Below, one piece after another: positions 45,601 through 57,105 of a DNA stretch of 64,000 nt. Under the pieces are notes generated by a model. The model ran no database searches and was not told the DNA's origin. It saw nothing but the letters and a program-made list of their open reading frames with translations. The translations under genes and the position numbers were made by a program. The stretch covers positions 63,329,797 through 63,393,796 of the forward strand of contig CM053325.1 in the NCBI GenBank assembly GCA_028583605.1, in the 5' to 3' direction. Source of the DNA: Dastarcus helophoroides. Taxonomy: Eukaryota > Arthropoda > Insecta > Coleoptera > Bothrideridae. The first letter of the stretch is position 1. Each line of letters begins with the position of its first letter.

Positions 45601-47479
45601 CAAAATTCAGAAAAATTTTAGCTTCGACTAAAATGTCAACATTTTATATTATTTAAAGAGTTTGTTAAAATTTAGACTTTTAAAAACAAAATTTCGAGAA
45701 ACGAATGAAACTTCTAAACTTAAAAAGGATATATTTAAATATATTCTGAAAAAAAGTCAAAAAGTTTAAATTGAAAATTTTAAATTATTTTCTTAGACTT
45801 AGACTTTAAAATAGAATTTCTAAGAAAAAAGTCGAAATTACAAGATTTCTAAAATTTCCATTTTACAAATGTCAATTTTTATTCATTTTTTTTTATTCAT
45901 TTATTTGCTTAAGCTCGAGTCTAGAATCCATATTTTCTTAAACTCGAATTTAGGATCCGGAATTTGAGATTTAAGTTAAAATTTTGAAAAAACTAAACAA
46001 AATTATGCCAAAAATTTAAAAATTTTTCACGGAATTTTGAAATTAAAAAAGACATGCATGAATTTTTTCCAAATAATTTTTTTTTCGAGTTTTTTTACCT
46101 AAAATGCTATTTTCATTTTGACTGGACAGTAAAGGTTGAAAATTTAATTGTTCTAGAATTGCCATTCCAAATAAAAAAAAGCAATTTCAGATTTAAATTG
46201 GAAATTTTGAAAAAATAGCCAATTTTATTTTTTAAATTCTAACTGTTCTCTTTAGAATTGCACCTTGAATTATAAAAAAAAACGATTTTATATTTGAACT
46301 GAAATTTTTGAAAAATAGCAACAGATTTTAAAAAAGTGAGATTTATGTAAGGAAGTTCTCGAGTTCCCATTTGTATTCGATATTCTTGCCGACGTTTTCC
46401 ATTACATTTCAAAATCTCTAGGAAAATTCAAATAGTTTAAATTTAAACTTTAAATTTGAAATTTCGAGAGAAAATCTTGAAATTGGGCTAACGAATTGGA
46501 AACTTATAAAAAAATCCTTGGACACGTATTCCTTCTTTCAGTTCTCTAAGCAGGTAAAGTACATAGTTAGAAATAGGTGACTTAATTATGCTTCCTCTAC
46601 CGTTTTTGTTTTCTGGTAATTCCTTTAAAATTATAATATACTTTTCTACAAAGATACGGAAGTATAGTCTTTTCTCGAAATAACAAATTTTCTCTAAAAA
46701 TTCTTCTTTGTTGGCACTTCGGCTTTACTCTCAAAATGCAACTCTTTTCAAAAAATATGACTTTGAGACAACTTTTTTCTAAATTTCAAAATGTTTACCT
46801 TTTTTCTTTTAATTCGTACCTTTTGGATGTTGCCATTTTTTTAAACTTCGGTTTTGTAATAATTTCGACCTTTTTTCTAACAATTCGAATTTTCGAAAAT
46901 GTTGACCTGGTCGGAATTATTCGTTTGTTCACCTTTTTAAAATGTCGAAATTGTCAAAAAAAGTAGAATTTTTTAAAGAAATTCGAGATCTACAACAAAA
47001 TAAAAATTTCCTGAAAAAGTTGAAATTTTGAAAAATTAGGAAGTTCCAAAAAAGCACTATTTTAGAAAAAGGGGAAATTTTGAAATGGTTACAATTTTCT
47101 AATTAAGTCAAAATTTTGTTTTTTTTTAATGAGGATTTGAAATAAGTGGAAATTTTAAAATTGGACATTTTCGAAATCATTAAAAAAGTAGAAATTAAAG
47201 ATGTCAAATTCTTCAAGAAAAACTAGAGATTTTGAAAAAAAGTTGAAAATATATATCAGAAAATAAGAATTCTCAAGTAAAGTCGAAATATTTAATGAGT
47301 TGTCGAAATTTTTAAAACTAAATAAGGAAAAGTCGAAATTATCATAAAAATCATATTCTTCAAAAAATTTCATAATTTTCAAAAACAGTCCAAAGTTTCG
47401 AGATATAGAAATTGTGAAAAAAGTTGAGATTTTCAAAACAAATGTAGATTTTCAAAAAACCATCGAAATTTTGAAAAAA

Positions 47480-47572
47480 CAGCTTGGCTGTCGAAACGCG
47501 TTAGAGCAACCTTTGTTGTGTTTTTTAATCTTTCTTGGTTTCAGGGGACAAGTTTTGTGTTTCAATTTTTGA
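47480..47572 (+). repeat. Family B insertion, lineage-specific
   Basis: It carries CAGCTTGGCTGTCGAAACGC, GTTAGAGCAACC and the 'tttcttggtttcaggggac' tail. It interrupts filler that is continuous in copy A near 30060. Confidence 0.68.
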
Positions 47573-48485
47573 AAAAAGCCAACATTTTCGAAGAATTCGA
47601 AATTTTGAAAGAGCTGAAATTTTTATTTTTCCACGCATTTTCTCCTATCTTCAAGGTAAGAACATGTGAATACCTATTAATTAATTATGTGAAAAACAAT
47701 TTCGTTCTTTGCAGATATAATTGGTCAATTTTCGACTACAAGTGATGCTAGTAGAATATAATATTTCCAATTTAAATGATATAAAATCAATTTTTCTTTT
47801 TTTGCTTGAATCTGACATAGCATTTATTTACTTAAACAATTTATATTTTTCCTAAGAGTAATATAAAAATGATAATTAGGAGAGAAAAAAATTCTTCTAA
47901 ACATACCAAAACAAAAACTACTAAATATTCAGGAAATGATTGTATGCTACACATACTAAACAATTCATTTTACTTTCAAACTCTGGTAGAACAAATGGTT
48001 TAATATTGTTTATTATTATTATGATATATTCGTAGTGCTTAGATAAAGAAATATGAGCTTGGAAGCCGAAGATACTTCGTTCGTTCATGACGTATTGGGG
48101 AAGGGGCAAAAATTTCTCTGCTCCGCATCACGTCCGTCTCCGTACCCTGCCTGACCCGTGTGAGGGCAACCGAAATCTAAGCGCAATTTTTATACCAAAC
48201 ACCGCTCTCCCATTTTTCAAATGGTGCCTTTATTTTTCAACATTTTGTTTTCAAATTTGGAGAACTTAGTAAGCAAGGATGTCGAACTCGCGCTTTGGAA
48301 GTACTTTTTTCAAGTTCCGTTTAGTTTTCGAGATATTCGCTTCTGAAAACATGCAAAAAAGAGACAAATTGTACGCCCATTTGTGGGAATACTAAGAAAA
48401 AAATCAAAAATCTGCTTCCAAAGCCCGAATTCCCCAACATTTCTAAACATTATTACCAAATTTCATTAAATTCTAAGCGATAGTA

Positions 48486-49019
48486 TTGACGTAGTTTGTA
48501 AAATGGCAAGCGAAGAATTTCGACGTTTTAAGAGTACCAGATCGCCGCCTTAAGTAGTACCAGTAAAAATAATTTTGGCATGACATTTCTCAAACTAACA
48601 TTTTAATTTATTTGTTTTTAATAACATATGTAAGTGTTTAAAAGTTTGATTAATCGGTCAATTCCAATAATAACTGTTTATTTGTAATAATATGGGTAAA
48701 AGAATGAAGATATACTCGCTGTTGCCCATAAACTTTACGACGAGATTACGCGTGAAAAATACAGCATCATAAAGAACAACCGCAACTGCGGAAACAGGAT
48801 ATTGAATCGGAAAAAGATAAAAGTATACACAACATAGTAATAAAAAGAGCTATAAGTTGCGGTTATAGGGGTTTATTGAATTCCATGCGATTTGGGAAAC
48901 AATAAAATTATTGAAACAAATTTTCTAAAAATGAACGTATCCTAGGCTCACATGAAAGCAAAGACTATGATAATGAACAATGCAGTGGTAAATCGATCGG
49001 GATCAAAGACAAATTCTTA
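48486..49019. other. Non-filler DNA, no gene recognised
   Basis: A mixed-composition stretch. Positions 48700-48850 have a Lys/Arg/Asn-rich reading but no intact ORF or domain. Confidence 0.3.
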
Positions 49020-49150
49020 AACTATATCGTCTTTAAAAATTGAAATATAAAACTTGTCTCCTGAAACCAAGAAAGATTAAATAACACAACAGAGGTTACT
49101 GGCTAACGCGTTTCGATAGCCAAGCTAACATCTACAGAGAGATATTCGTT
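49020..49150 (-). repeat. Family B repeat, reverse
   Basis: On the - strand it reads CTCT, CTGTAGA, TGTTAGCTTGGCTATC, GAAACGCGTTAGCC. The core has one change (CUGUAGA) and one stem change. Confidence 0.68.
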
Positions 49151-49512
49151 TTTATCTGTACCTAGTCGTTTTGTTGAGGACTTGGTAATTTTATGCAAAT
49201 TTAACAACTTATGCCTTAAAATCGTTAAGTTCAAAATGTCTAGTGGTTGTTACTGCTCTGGAATAAATAATCGAATCACTAACACTCACAGCTTTTTTCT
49301 TGAGTTTTTAAATTTAACAAATTTGAGCTGCTTCAATTTTTCAAATGTATAGTTCTTATCGCCACTTTTTTAGTAATATCTTATGACATATGAGAGCAAA
49401 TCAAATATGAATCGTCATGTCGCCATCGGGAGTGTGCGCATACTCTTAGACATGTTAGGTGGGGATATCACGTGACTTCCTGCGCTCAAGCGAATTTCGT
49501 TCTCGCCGTTCG

Positions 49513-49645
49513 TAGGGATGCAACATCGTTCAAAAAAGCATCGATGTTTTAATATCGATATTTTTTTCAATGGAACATCGATGTCTTAAACATCGGTATT
49601 CGATATCGATATATCAATGTTTTTCTAATGTTTTTAAAATATTTA
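49513..49645 (+). repeat. ATCGAT-rich repeat (family E), third copy
   Basis: Starts GTAGGGATGCAACATCG. It matches 5566-5660. Confidence 0.62.
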
Positions 49646-50225
49646 ATTGCGAGTATAAGAAGTCGTAACTTTATTTTTTAAATTTCGAATTTTATTGGAA
49701 CTTCGACATTTTTCTCGAGATCTCGAGAATAAAGTTGAAATTTCGACTCTAATGTTTTCAAAAAAAAGCAAAATTTTTGAAGTCATAATAATTTCATTTG
49801 AAGATAAATTGTAATTTTGATCAAAGTAAAGATTTTCAAAAAAGGTTGAAATTTTGAAAAATGGGCAAAATTTCAAAAAGGACAAAATTTTGAAATAATG
49901 TTGAAAATTAAAAAATATCGAAACGGCTTGAAATTTTGAAGTCAATTGGAAAATTTCAAAAGATGTCTTTCAAGAAAATTTTTTGTATGAAAAACGACGT
50001 TTTCAAAAAAGCCAAACTTTTTTAAAAGTGGTTCTTATTTAACTTAAAATAAGGATTTAACGAAAAATTCGAAATTTTGAAATAAAGCCAAAAAATTTAA
50101 AAATAGGTGAAATTTTGAAAAAAATTTGATTTAAAAGAATCTGAATTTTCAAAACAGTTGAAATTTTAAAATAAACATCGAAATTTGAAAAAAAATTTGA
50201 ATGTTTTTGTTTAAAAAGTAAATTT
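49646..50225. repeat. AT filler
   Basis: A-rich sense units of AATTTTGAAAAAAG.. type lead directly into the mariner fragment. Confidence 0.5.
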
Positions 50226-50631
50226 GAATTGACAAATCGAAAAAGTGTTGTATTCCATCATGACAATGCAAGGCCAGACACATCTTTGGTCACTCGGCAA
50301 AAATTATTGGAGCTTGGTTGGGATGTTTTGCCACAACCACCATATAGTCCTGACCTTGCACCATCTGACTACTTTTTGTTTCAATCTTTACAAAACTCGT
50401 TGAATGGTAAAAATTTCAATAATGATGATGATGTCAAATCGTACCTGATTCAGTTTTTTGATAATAAAAACCAGAAGTTTTATGAACATGGGATTATGAT
50501 GCTGCCTGAAAGATAGCAAAAGGTCATTGATCAAAATGGGCAATACATTACAGAATGAAGTTATTTAGTTCCATGAAAATATTGTCTTTGATTTTCTAAA
50601 AAAAATCCGCAATTACTTATTTGCCAACCAA
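50226..50631 (+). mobile_element. Mariner (IS630-Tc1) 3' fragment with transposase C-terminus
   Basis: The frame 50229-50516 contains HHDNARP (catalytic Asp of the second DDD position) and PPYSPDLAPSDYFLF (third Asp), the hallmark of mariner transposases. It then runs to the C-terminus and a stop. The 3' terminal repeat is seen at 50607-50629 ('ccgcaattacttatttgcca'), close to known mariner ends that read GGTTGGCAA..AAGTAATTGCGG on the other strand. The N-terminal DNA-binding half, the first catalytic Asp and the 5' repeat are missing; AT filler abuts at 50225. It is an inactive remnant. Confidence 0.88.
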
Positions 50632-51180
50632 TATTATTTTTTCTTTCTTCTGACATGTCTGATTGTTCTCGAGAACATTAGTATGCGCTGAAAACAATTT
50701 TTAAATATATTTTATTTCTTGGAGTATAGAAATGTTATTTAAATCTTAAATTAGTGCTTTGGCTTTGTTTAATTTTAGCAACTACCTTCCTTGACATTGA
50801 AAACAATAACACTTTAAGCCCCTAATACTTGGGAAACGTTCTGACTTTAGCCACACAAAAGCTATGATAATATTACACGCCGTCTGGTCGTGTTTATGGT
50901 CGGGAATATTTAATTATAGGGTGGATATTCGGATATGAGGTTTATAATAACACCGTCCAATGATCTCCTAATGTTAAATAATCTATACGAGGCGAAAATG
51001 TATCAAATATTCGACAAATTTAATCGTAAAATGGCATGCAATAAAAATAAAATTAAATTTTGATTGTGAATGGTGTCACTGTGAGGTTGTATGCAATATT
51101 TTTCCTGATGCCAGACAGTTATTTAATGAAAAAGATATACTTCTTCCGGGATTGAACCGAGTCAAAGATTAAAAGTGTTT
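50632..51180. other. Intergenic DNA, nothing recognised
   Basis: AT-rich, no ORF or repeat of note. Confidence 0.3.
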
Positions 51181-51222
51181 GACGTTTCGCTCACCATCGT
51201 AGGGAGCTTCTTTGGGAACAAA
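51181..51222 (-). ncRNA. Possible third hammerhead-like remnant
   Basis: On the - strand the order is CAAAGAA, then GCUC-CC-UACGAU-GG-U-GAGC, then GAAAC and GUC. The hairpin and GAAAC-GUC fit a hammerhead, but the 5' core differs from CUGANGA at two or three positions and stem I is not evident. Single copy in this window, low confidence. Confidence 0.25.
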
Positions 51223-52084
51223 AGAAAAAGAAAAATGCAGGAAAATATAAAAGAAAATTACAAGAAAAAATGAAGCAACACAGCATGGTCAACTGTATCA
51301 AAAACGAAACTTTTAAAATGAAAAATGACACAAAAGACTAGATATGTTAAAAGAACTGGTGAATTCAGTACTTCAACTACGCCAGAAGCGAAACTTCTGA
51401 GTTCGTACAATTTTTCTAAGATTAATACAAAAAAAAACGGCCTTCAAGATAAACTTGGGCATTATGTAGACATAAAAAAGGTCGTAACTGTCGATTTGAT
51501 TATTTCTAAAACGGTGGTTGTTATAAAAAAACCATGGATATTTCAGTTAGAAAATTTTATGAGCTACAAAATTATTTTTTAATTGTTTTCTCGCTTACTA
51601 TTACATATTGCAAATGACACTAATTTCTAACTGTCAGAAGTGTTAAATAAAATAAATAAACATATCACGGTGATAACAAAAGCGTGAGCATTTAAAGTAC
51701 TGAATTTTTTTTGTGAAATGTTTTTTACCAGGTTTTTTTTACATAATTAAGTTAAGCAAAGCATGATATTTTATTTGTCAAAGATAATCTCGTTCAAGTA
51801 AAAGTCATTTATGTGTAAACGCTTTTCTAATTTTGAGCGAAAATTTTCCATCACTCGACGAATCAGTGCAATTTTTGTCTGATATTCGTTTTTTAATTGC
51901 TGTATGTTTGCGGTCTATTATCAACTTGCTGTTCAGAAATCCCCGAGGAAAAAGCTGCATGCGATCAAATCTGGAAATGTTCGTCCGTTACAGAAACATG
52001 GACTCACGGGCGTATGACTTGCAGCGCCACATTCGGCTGAAAAAAAAAAAAAATGGAAACTTAGAGAGCTGCTGAAGTAGAAAT
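51223..52084. other. Intergenic DNA, no gene recognised
   Basis: Small open frames (for example 51325-51582, 85 codons) lack a recognised domain or splice context. Confidence 0.3.
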
Positions 52085-52092
52085 GTTCCAAC

Positions 52093-52480
52093 CAGGGGCA
52101 GCCTTTGGGGATGGCGAGCAGGACAGCCGCCCGGGGCCTCGCTCTTGCAGGGACCTCGAGCACTCGCGCAACAGTACTAATTCTAATGTTCATTTAAATT
52201 TCACGCCTTACGCCGCGCATTAACAAACTCGACTCGCTGCTCTCTTGCGCGGTAATTATCGCGCTGATATCTGTCTTATTCACTCCAATGAATGTTTCTT
52301 TTCTTCTCTTTCACATTGAAGAAATTTCGTACCAGTGCCACAAGTACTGCCAACTGCAAGGGTTCAACAAAACCTGATAGTACTCCATTTTCTTCGTGTT
52401 TACGATTCGGGGAATTCCCGGGTTTCATTTCGCCTCGTCTTATGCTTTTATATTAGAGCAGCAGTTTGCATTGCATAATA
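52093..52480 (+). mobile_element. hAT-like element of the CAGGGGCGGCC family, copy 3, left part
   Basis: It begins CAGGGGCAGCCTTTGGGG and follows copies 1 and 2 through 'cgcgctgatatctgtct' and on, including a stretch shared only with copy 1 (370-480: 'gggaattccc', 'tactccattttcttcgtgtt'). Homology fades near 52480 and no right terminus is visible. The preceding octamer is GTTCCAAC. Confidence 0.7.
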
Positions 52481-52657
52481 CTTATCTCATTACCGATGCT
52501 CTATTGTCTTTATAAAATTAAGCTCAAGATTGCCAAATTATAACAATGCACCCCGCACCATAAATTTAAGACTATGTAATGGCTTTCCATGTAATTCTTC
52601 CTATAGATTTTCATGATCTTAAAGTTTATTATTTTTTTTATTTACGTAGATACATAT

Positions 52658-53246
52658 TGTTACGGGCTTATCGGTTCGAATTGATTACCACGTGTGAATT
52701 ACACCACTTTATTACTGAACTCAACTTGGATCACCACAATTGAACAATTAACTCACTTATTATTAACTTCTATTAACCCTCTAATTACACTGACTCTAAC
52801 TGAGCCACTCGAGGGCAAGCTGACCGTCTTATATAGTTTTGGCTCCTAGGTTCTAGAAAAATTCCGCAGATAAGGCTTATCGTTTGCCGAAATTTCGGGA
52901 ACGCTTATCTGCCGTTTGCTTCGTTATCGCAGTAGCTTTCCCTTTATCAGATCCTGTTGAAAATATCTAATTAGCCTTGAACTGTTACTGTTGCTAAGTT
53001 ATTATTTATAAACGACTGATTGGTATTAGTTAATTTGTAATGTCATATTATATTATATTTCCTTACGTTTGATCGTATATTTGTATTAAGTGGTCAAGAT
53101 TAAATAATCTATAAGGAATCTGTGGACTATTAAATTATAACGTAAACGACGAAGATATTTTAAAGATCCTTCTAGAAACTTTTCTTATGTACTAAATTCT
53201 ACAATTCTATTCTAAATTCTATTTCATCTATTTACATTGCGTTACA
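52658..53246 (-). mobile_element. Solo LTR, type 1, with ATAT duplication and a nested insert
   Basis: Starts TGTTACGGGCTTATCGG, ends TTGCGTTACA, with ATAT on both sides (52654-52657, 53247-53250). The LTR text stops at 'cagatcc' (52954) and resumes at 'agatccttctagaaac' (53164). Without the insert it is 380 bp. Confidence 0.85.
52955..53163. mobile_element. 209-bp MITE-like insert in the LTR
   Basis: It is flanked by AGATCC on both sides (52949-52954 and 53164-53169). The left end TTGAAAATATCT and the complement of the right end TTAAAATATCTTC are imperfect inverted repeats. Non-coding. Comparison with the uninterrupted LTRs at 34018 and 23647 proves it is an insertion. Confidence 0.78.
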
Positions 53247-53254
53247 ATATTCAT

Positions 53255-53600
53255 TCAACTCAAAATATGTTGAGATAAATTTGCAATCATGCTTTGTCGA
53301 GTGATCAAAAATTTACGGACTATAAATGTTTATGCAGAAATAGTTGTTTTATGAGGAGCGCTATTTTCAAAATGTAAGGTGGCATACTTTGCTCAACTTA
53401 ATTTTTCATCAAAAAATGGATAAATTTAAATTTTCCAGTTTCATTGGCGGACCATGTGAAATAATAATCACTCACAAGCTTGAAAACCTAAGAATACACG
53501 AAGGATTAATTTTTCTTTTACCCTGTATAGTACATGTTCGTAAAGTAAAACTTAAAGCAAACAATATAATCTGAGTAAAGTTGGGAAAGAGCAAACTCAT
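53255..53600. other. AT-rich DNA ending in a donor-like site
   Basis: A good donor consensus (CATG|GTAAGG) occurs at 53600-53601 on the + strand. The preceding reading 53344-53571 is open for 76 codons without a recognised domain. Confidence 0.3.
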
Positions 53601-53745
53601 GGTAAGGGTTTCTAAGGCGACGTGCGAGAGTGGGGTGTAGATTCCTGCCCCTGCAATCCCGCGGACAACATCCTCGACCGGATCGAGAAGAATGCTCGGA
53701 TCAAGCGATATTAGATTCTCCGCACATAGCTGCTGGTCCACCCGC
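53601..53745 (-). CDS. Unrecognised open frame in a GC-rich island (possible exon)
   Basis: On the - strand, positions 53745 to about 53570 are open, with natural amino-acid composition (LDPSILLDPVEDVVRGIAGA then GIYTPLSHVALETL). G+C is near half here, in strong contrast to the surrounding AT-rich DNA. An AG that could act as an acceptor (atgatgcag) lies upstream on the - strand near 53757. There is no clear donor and I do not recognise the family. It may be an exon of an unknown gene, a remnant of a transposon, or acquired DNA. Confidence 0.3.
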
Positions 53746-54287
53746 TTTATTTTTCTCCTGCATCACATTGTGCGATATATATCTGCCAGAGCTGGACAGA
53801 ATTCTTATCTTCTCTTTAAATTCCTTCCCTTCTTTTCACTTTTTATTCCTGTATCTCGAACACTTTTAAAAATAAAACCTAAAAAATTAGTGCAGTTTCA
53901 ACAAATATTTATTAGTTGTTTTACTTTAGTTATGGCTTCATATGATCCTCATTTGACAATAAGAAATCTAACATTGTCATGTATTAGTGTTTTTTTAATT
54001 ATATTATTATATAAAGGAAAAATGTCGACAGCTTTTAGGGTTTCGTATCTTAAAAAGAAAAAACGGAACCCTTACAATCTCACTGTCGTGTGCGTTAGTC
54101 AGTCACAAAGAGGGATTCCTCGAAAGCTATGTGCAGCGTAAAAATTTAAAATTTTACAGAGCGTTATTTCTCGATTATCCACGCAAATACTGTCAGCCAA
54201 CGATTAGAAAAAGAAAACATTTTATAATCAAATGGGATATAATTTGGGTACCCAATAATCGAGTTTTAGTCGTTATATCGTGTGATG
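53746..54287. other. AT-rich intergenic DNA
   Basis: The + frame 53692-54141 (149 codons, no ATG) is hydrophobic and has no recognised domain. I do not propose it as a gene. Confidence 0.3.
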
Positions 54288-54657
54288 TGTTGCAATGTAA
54301 ATAGATGGAATAGAATTTAGAATAGAATTGTATAATTTAGTAAATAAAAAAAGTTTCTAGTAGGTTCTGATAAGGGGAAAGCGGTCCCGATAACGAAACA
54401 AATGGCAGATAAGCGTTCCAGAAATTTCGGGAACGATAAGCCTTATCTGCCGAAAATTCTAGAAGCCGGGTGCCAAAACTATAAAAGGCGGGCAGCTTTT
54501 CCTCAAGTTAGTCAGTTAGAGTTAGTGTAATTAGTGAGTTAGTAGAAGTCAATAATAAGTGAGTTAATTATTTAGTTGTAGTGATCCAAGTTGAGTTCAG
54601 TAATAAAGTGGGTATAATCCATCACGTGTAATCAATCGAACCGATAAGCCCGTAACA
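54288..54657 (+). mobile_element. Solo LTR, type 1, sense orientation
   Basis: This copy reads in transcriptional sense: start TGTTGCAATG, TATA box TATAAAAG (54480-54487), a cagttag/agttagtg-rich start region (54505-54570), AATAAA (54602-54607), end AAGCCCGTAACA. It defines the direction of the family: copies at 23647, 34018, 44085 and 52658 are reversed. The flanking tetramers differ (GATG and GTAT), so the target duplication is lost or the boundaries are altered. Confidence 0.83.
54480..54487 (+). promoter_or_regulatory. TATA box of the type 1 LTR
   Basis: TATAAAAG lies about 30 bp upstream of a cagtt/agtt-rich region that would hold the start site. Confidence 0.6.
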
Positions 54658-54689
54658 GTATTATTTGAAAGAGCTACATCTCAAGATCC

Positions 54690-55425
54690 TAAAATACTTT
54701 TTTTATAATTTTCGGCCCGATCGTTTTAAAGATAAAGCTCAAAATGCGTCACAAATGACCGTTCCTTCCACGTTTCATGTTATCTTAGGTTTTTAAAGAT
54801 GAAATTTAGATTTTAATAGGTTTAACAGATATTGGATCATAGATGTGTCAGAAATGACCGGTCCCCCCTGTTCTCCTAAGTTTTTAAAGATCAAATTTAG
54901 ATTTTAATAAGGTTAATAGATATTGAGCCATATATTGTCGAAAAACTGCAGTTTTCTTCAATAACGTAATAATTGTTGAGAAAAACAATATTTTATGGAA
55001 AAATAGGTGCTTGCATTCCAAGACTTTTTGACATATATAGTAATTATTTTCAAATCAAAAACTAGATTTAGCTGAAGGATAAAATGCAGATCAAATTTGT
55101 CTGTTACATTATTTTATTTGGATGGATATTTTCGAAGTTAACACAAGTTTACGCAATGCAGCAATTGCGGTTGAAATCGAACATTTTAACGCAATCGAAG
55201 ATGATCTCAATTTGTGTTATTTATCGACTTATTGCAGTTAAATATTTGGATTTATTGTGGAAAAAAGTGTATACATTTCAAAATAGACAATTTTTTTATT
55301 TTTCAGTTACAACTCTAACAAATTTACCTATAAATAAAAATGAGTTAAGTCGGTCTATTGACTGTTTAGTGTAATAATTGGTATGGTATCTTAACTGTGT
55401 GAATCCGCACAGCTGATTTTCTTTA
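54690..55425 (+). repeat. Family F repeat, copy 3, with internal duplication
   Basis: Matches 26206-26730 and 35125-35480. Within it, 'gtcacaaatgacc'..'tagattttaata' (54745-54840) is repeated at 54845-54935. Confidence 0.62.
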
Positions 55426-55429
55426 TTTT

Positions 55430-56300
55430 GTTGGTTTCTAACTTCCGAAAATCCTTTGAAATATTAGAGAACGTAATGCGAGAGACAAAATTCAATCACT
55501 CATTACTATGTTCACCTCAACGAGGCCTTTTCAAATATTGGATCTTATCTAATTTCATTTATGATTATTGATTATGATTACGGTTATGAAATACTTTTAT
55601 GTTGTATTTCGTATAAAATAATCTATTAATTGAAGTATCGTCAGGGGTATTTCGCTATTTGAATTTTTAAAGTTGAGGTAATGAACTATCATGGGACAAG
55701 GGGTGAGTGGGTTGAAAATTACATATTTAAATGGAATTTAATAATAGAAGCAGCATTTTTCTGAAATAATTTTCTTCATGATTTTATAAAATTTGTCCGT
55801 TACTTTTTAATGATATCAGTAAATTTACGCTACAATTAAACGGGAAAATGTTCAGCTGTATATGAGTAAGTTTCATTCTTCTAGTTTTATATTTGATGAA
55901 TACCTATAATTTTCGGGAAGATGATTAAACTTGCCAAAACTTGTAAAATATGTGGAAAAGCAGAAATGGAAGCAAGTAAGCGTAAATTCTGCTTAGGGCA
56001 GTTGGCATGGCGTAATATTGTAGCACAGTGTTCCTCACTTGTCACATCCAGTCCTAAACTGCCGCTCGTAAAGTTGAGCTTAGGGAGGCAAACTCATTCC
56101 GTCGCCTTTGCTTCACCACTTTTACCTGTTTATAAGGGATAATAAAGCCTTATTGCCATCCTGACACGGCGCCATATTTCCCGGCTTTGGTCTTAACCTC
56201 GGAAAGTTCCGCTTTAAGTGGTTACTGACGTACTTTCCACCCTCTGGCTAAGATCTATTAAAGTTTACTCATTTGCTGTCTAAACATTTAAGGCATTTGG
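55430..56300. other. Intergenic DNA with a GC-richer block
   Basis: Positions 55985-56235 are less AT-rich and non-repetitive. A 73-codon ATG frame (55921-56142) begins MIKLAKTCKICGKAEME, with a CxxC, but continues without any recognised domain. It may be a conserved non-coding block or a small unknown gene. Confidence 0.3.
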
Positions 56301-56778
56301 ATAATTCATTGAAAATGTGCACGAGATATTATTTATTTTAAAAACAAACAGGTTCATTTGGTTGGAAAGGTTTTAAAAGCAGATCAGTAAGGCCTTCATT
56401 TTGAAAAAAATTTTTTCAGTTTTGATTCTGTAGTTTAAATATAGTAAAATTGTTTTAGAGGGAGTTTAAAATATCTGAAATATTTCAAAAACTATACCAA
56501 ATTAATATAACAAAAGTATAGATCAAATTGGCTGGCTATTTTCGAAAAATAACAACATTCCGATGAACTTAAAAATGATAGAATACATAGCGTGTGTAAA
56601 ACAAAATAAGATTACCTTAATTTTTTCAGAAATTACCTAGAAAAAAAAAACAATAAACATGCCTCTGGAATATCTTAAGGAATCAAGCAGAAATTATTTA
56701 AGATATTTTGCAATCAGACATTTTCCATTTCACCGATGTATAGTATAATCACTTCAGCAAAAAAAAAATGGGTTAACT
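56301..56778. other. AT-rich intergenic DNA
   Basis: Nothing recognised. Confidence 0.3.
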
Positions 56779-56908
56779 CTCGTGTCTGCATCGTATGTTA
56801 TTCAAGATCCAAAGTTTATAATAAATGTTAACATCGCTGCAGTCTCGGAAACTGAGATATTTGCTCGTGTGACCTTTGACCTTGAATAATTTACGACGCA
56901 GACACGAG
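56779..56908. repeat. 130-bp foldback (CTCGTGTCTGC arms)
   Basis: Left arm 56779-56814 (CTCGTGTCTGCATCGTATG..) and right arm 56873-56908 (complement CTCGTGTCTGCGTCGTAAA..) pair over about 35 bp with few mismatches and a loop of about 58 nt. Possible MITE. No target duplication seen. Confidence 0.7.
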
Positions 56909-57054
56909 ATTTTATGAGACTTTTGAGACAATTTTTAGAAAGTCAAAATGAAGGTTTATACAGCTTATTATCTTTCATGAAACCCCCTAATATGACTGTA
57001 CCAGTATAACAGAAAATTGTTATTGCTCTTTACTAAAGTATTCTATAATGTACA

Positions 57055-57105
57055 GACCTGGAGGGCTGCATGAATTTGTAGTCTAGGTTGCATTCTTCTT
57101 GCATA
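57055..57105 (+). repeat. Family D fragment
   Basis: 'agggctgcatgaatttgtag' and 'tctaggttgcattcttcttg' are as at 7380-7415. Confidence 0.65.

Larger units (their letters stand above)
44770..48485 (+). repeat. Large duplicated segment, copy B (about 3.7 kb)
   Basis: Co-linear with 27320-30985. It differs by small indels and by a family B insertion at 47480-47572, between 'catcgaaattttgaaaa' and 'agccaacattttcgaag', which is absent from copy A (30050-30070). The insertion shows that family B moved after the duplication. Confidence 0.7.

Noticed and set aside
53692..54141. 149-codon + strand frame, hydrophobic
   Set aside because: No ATG near the start, no domain, and Phe/Leu/Ile-rich composition from T-rich DNA. 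The opposite strand gives the more protein-like reading at 53601-53745.
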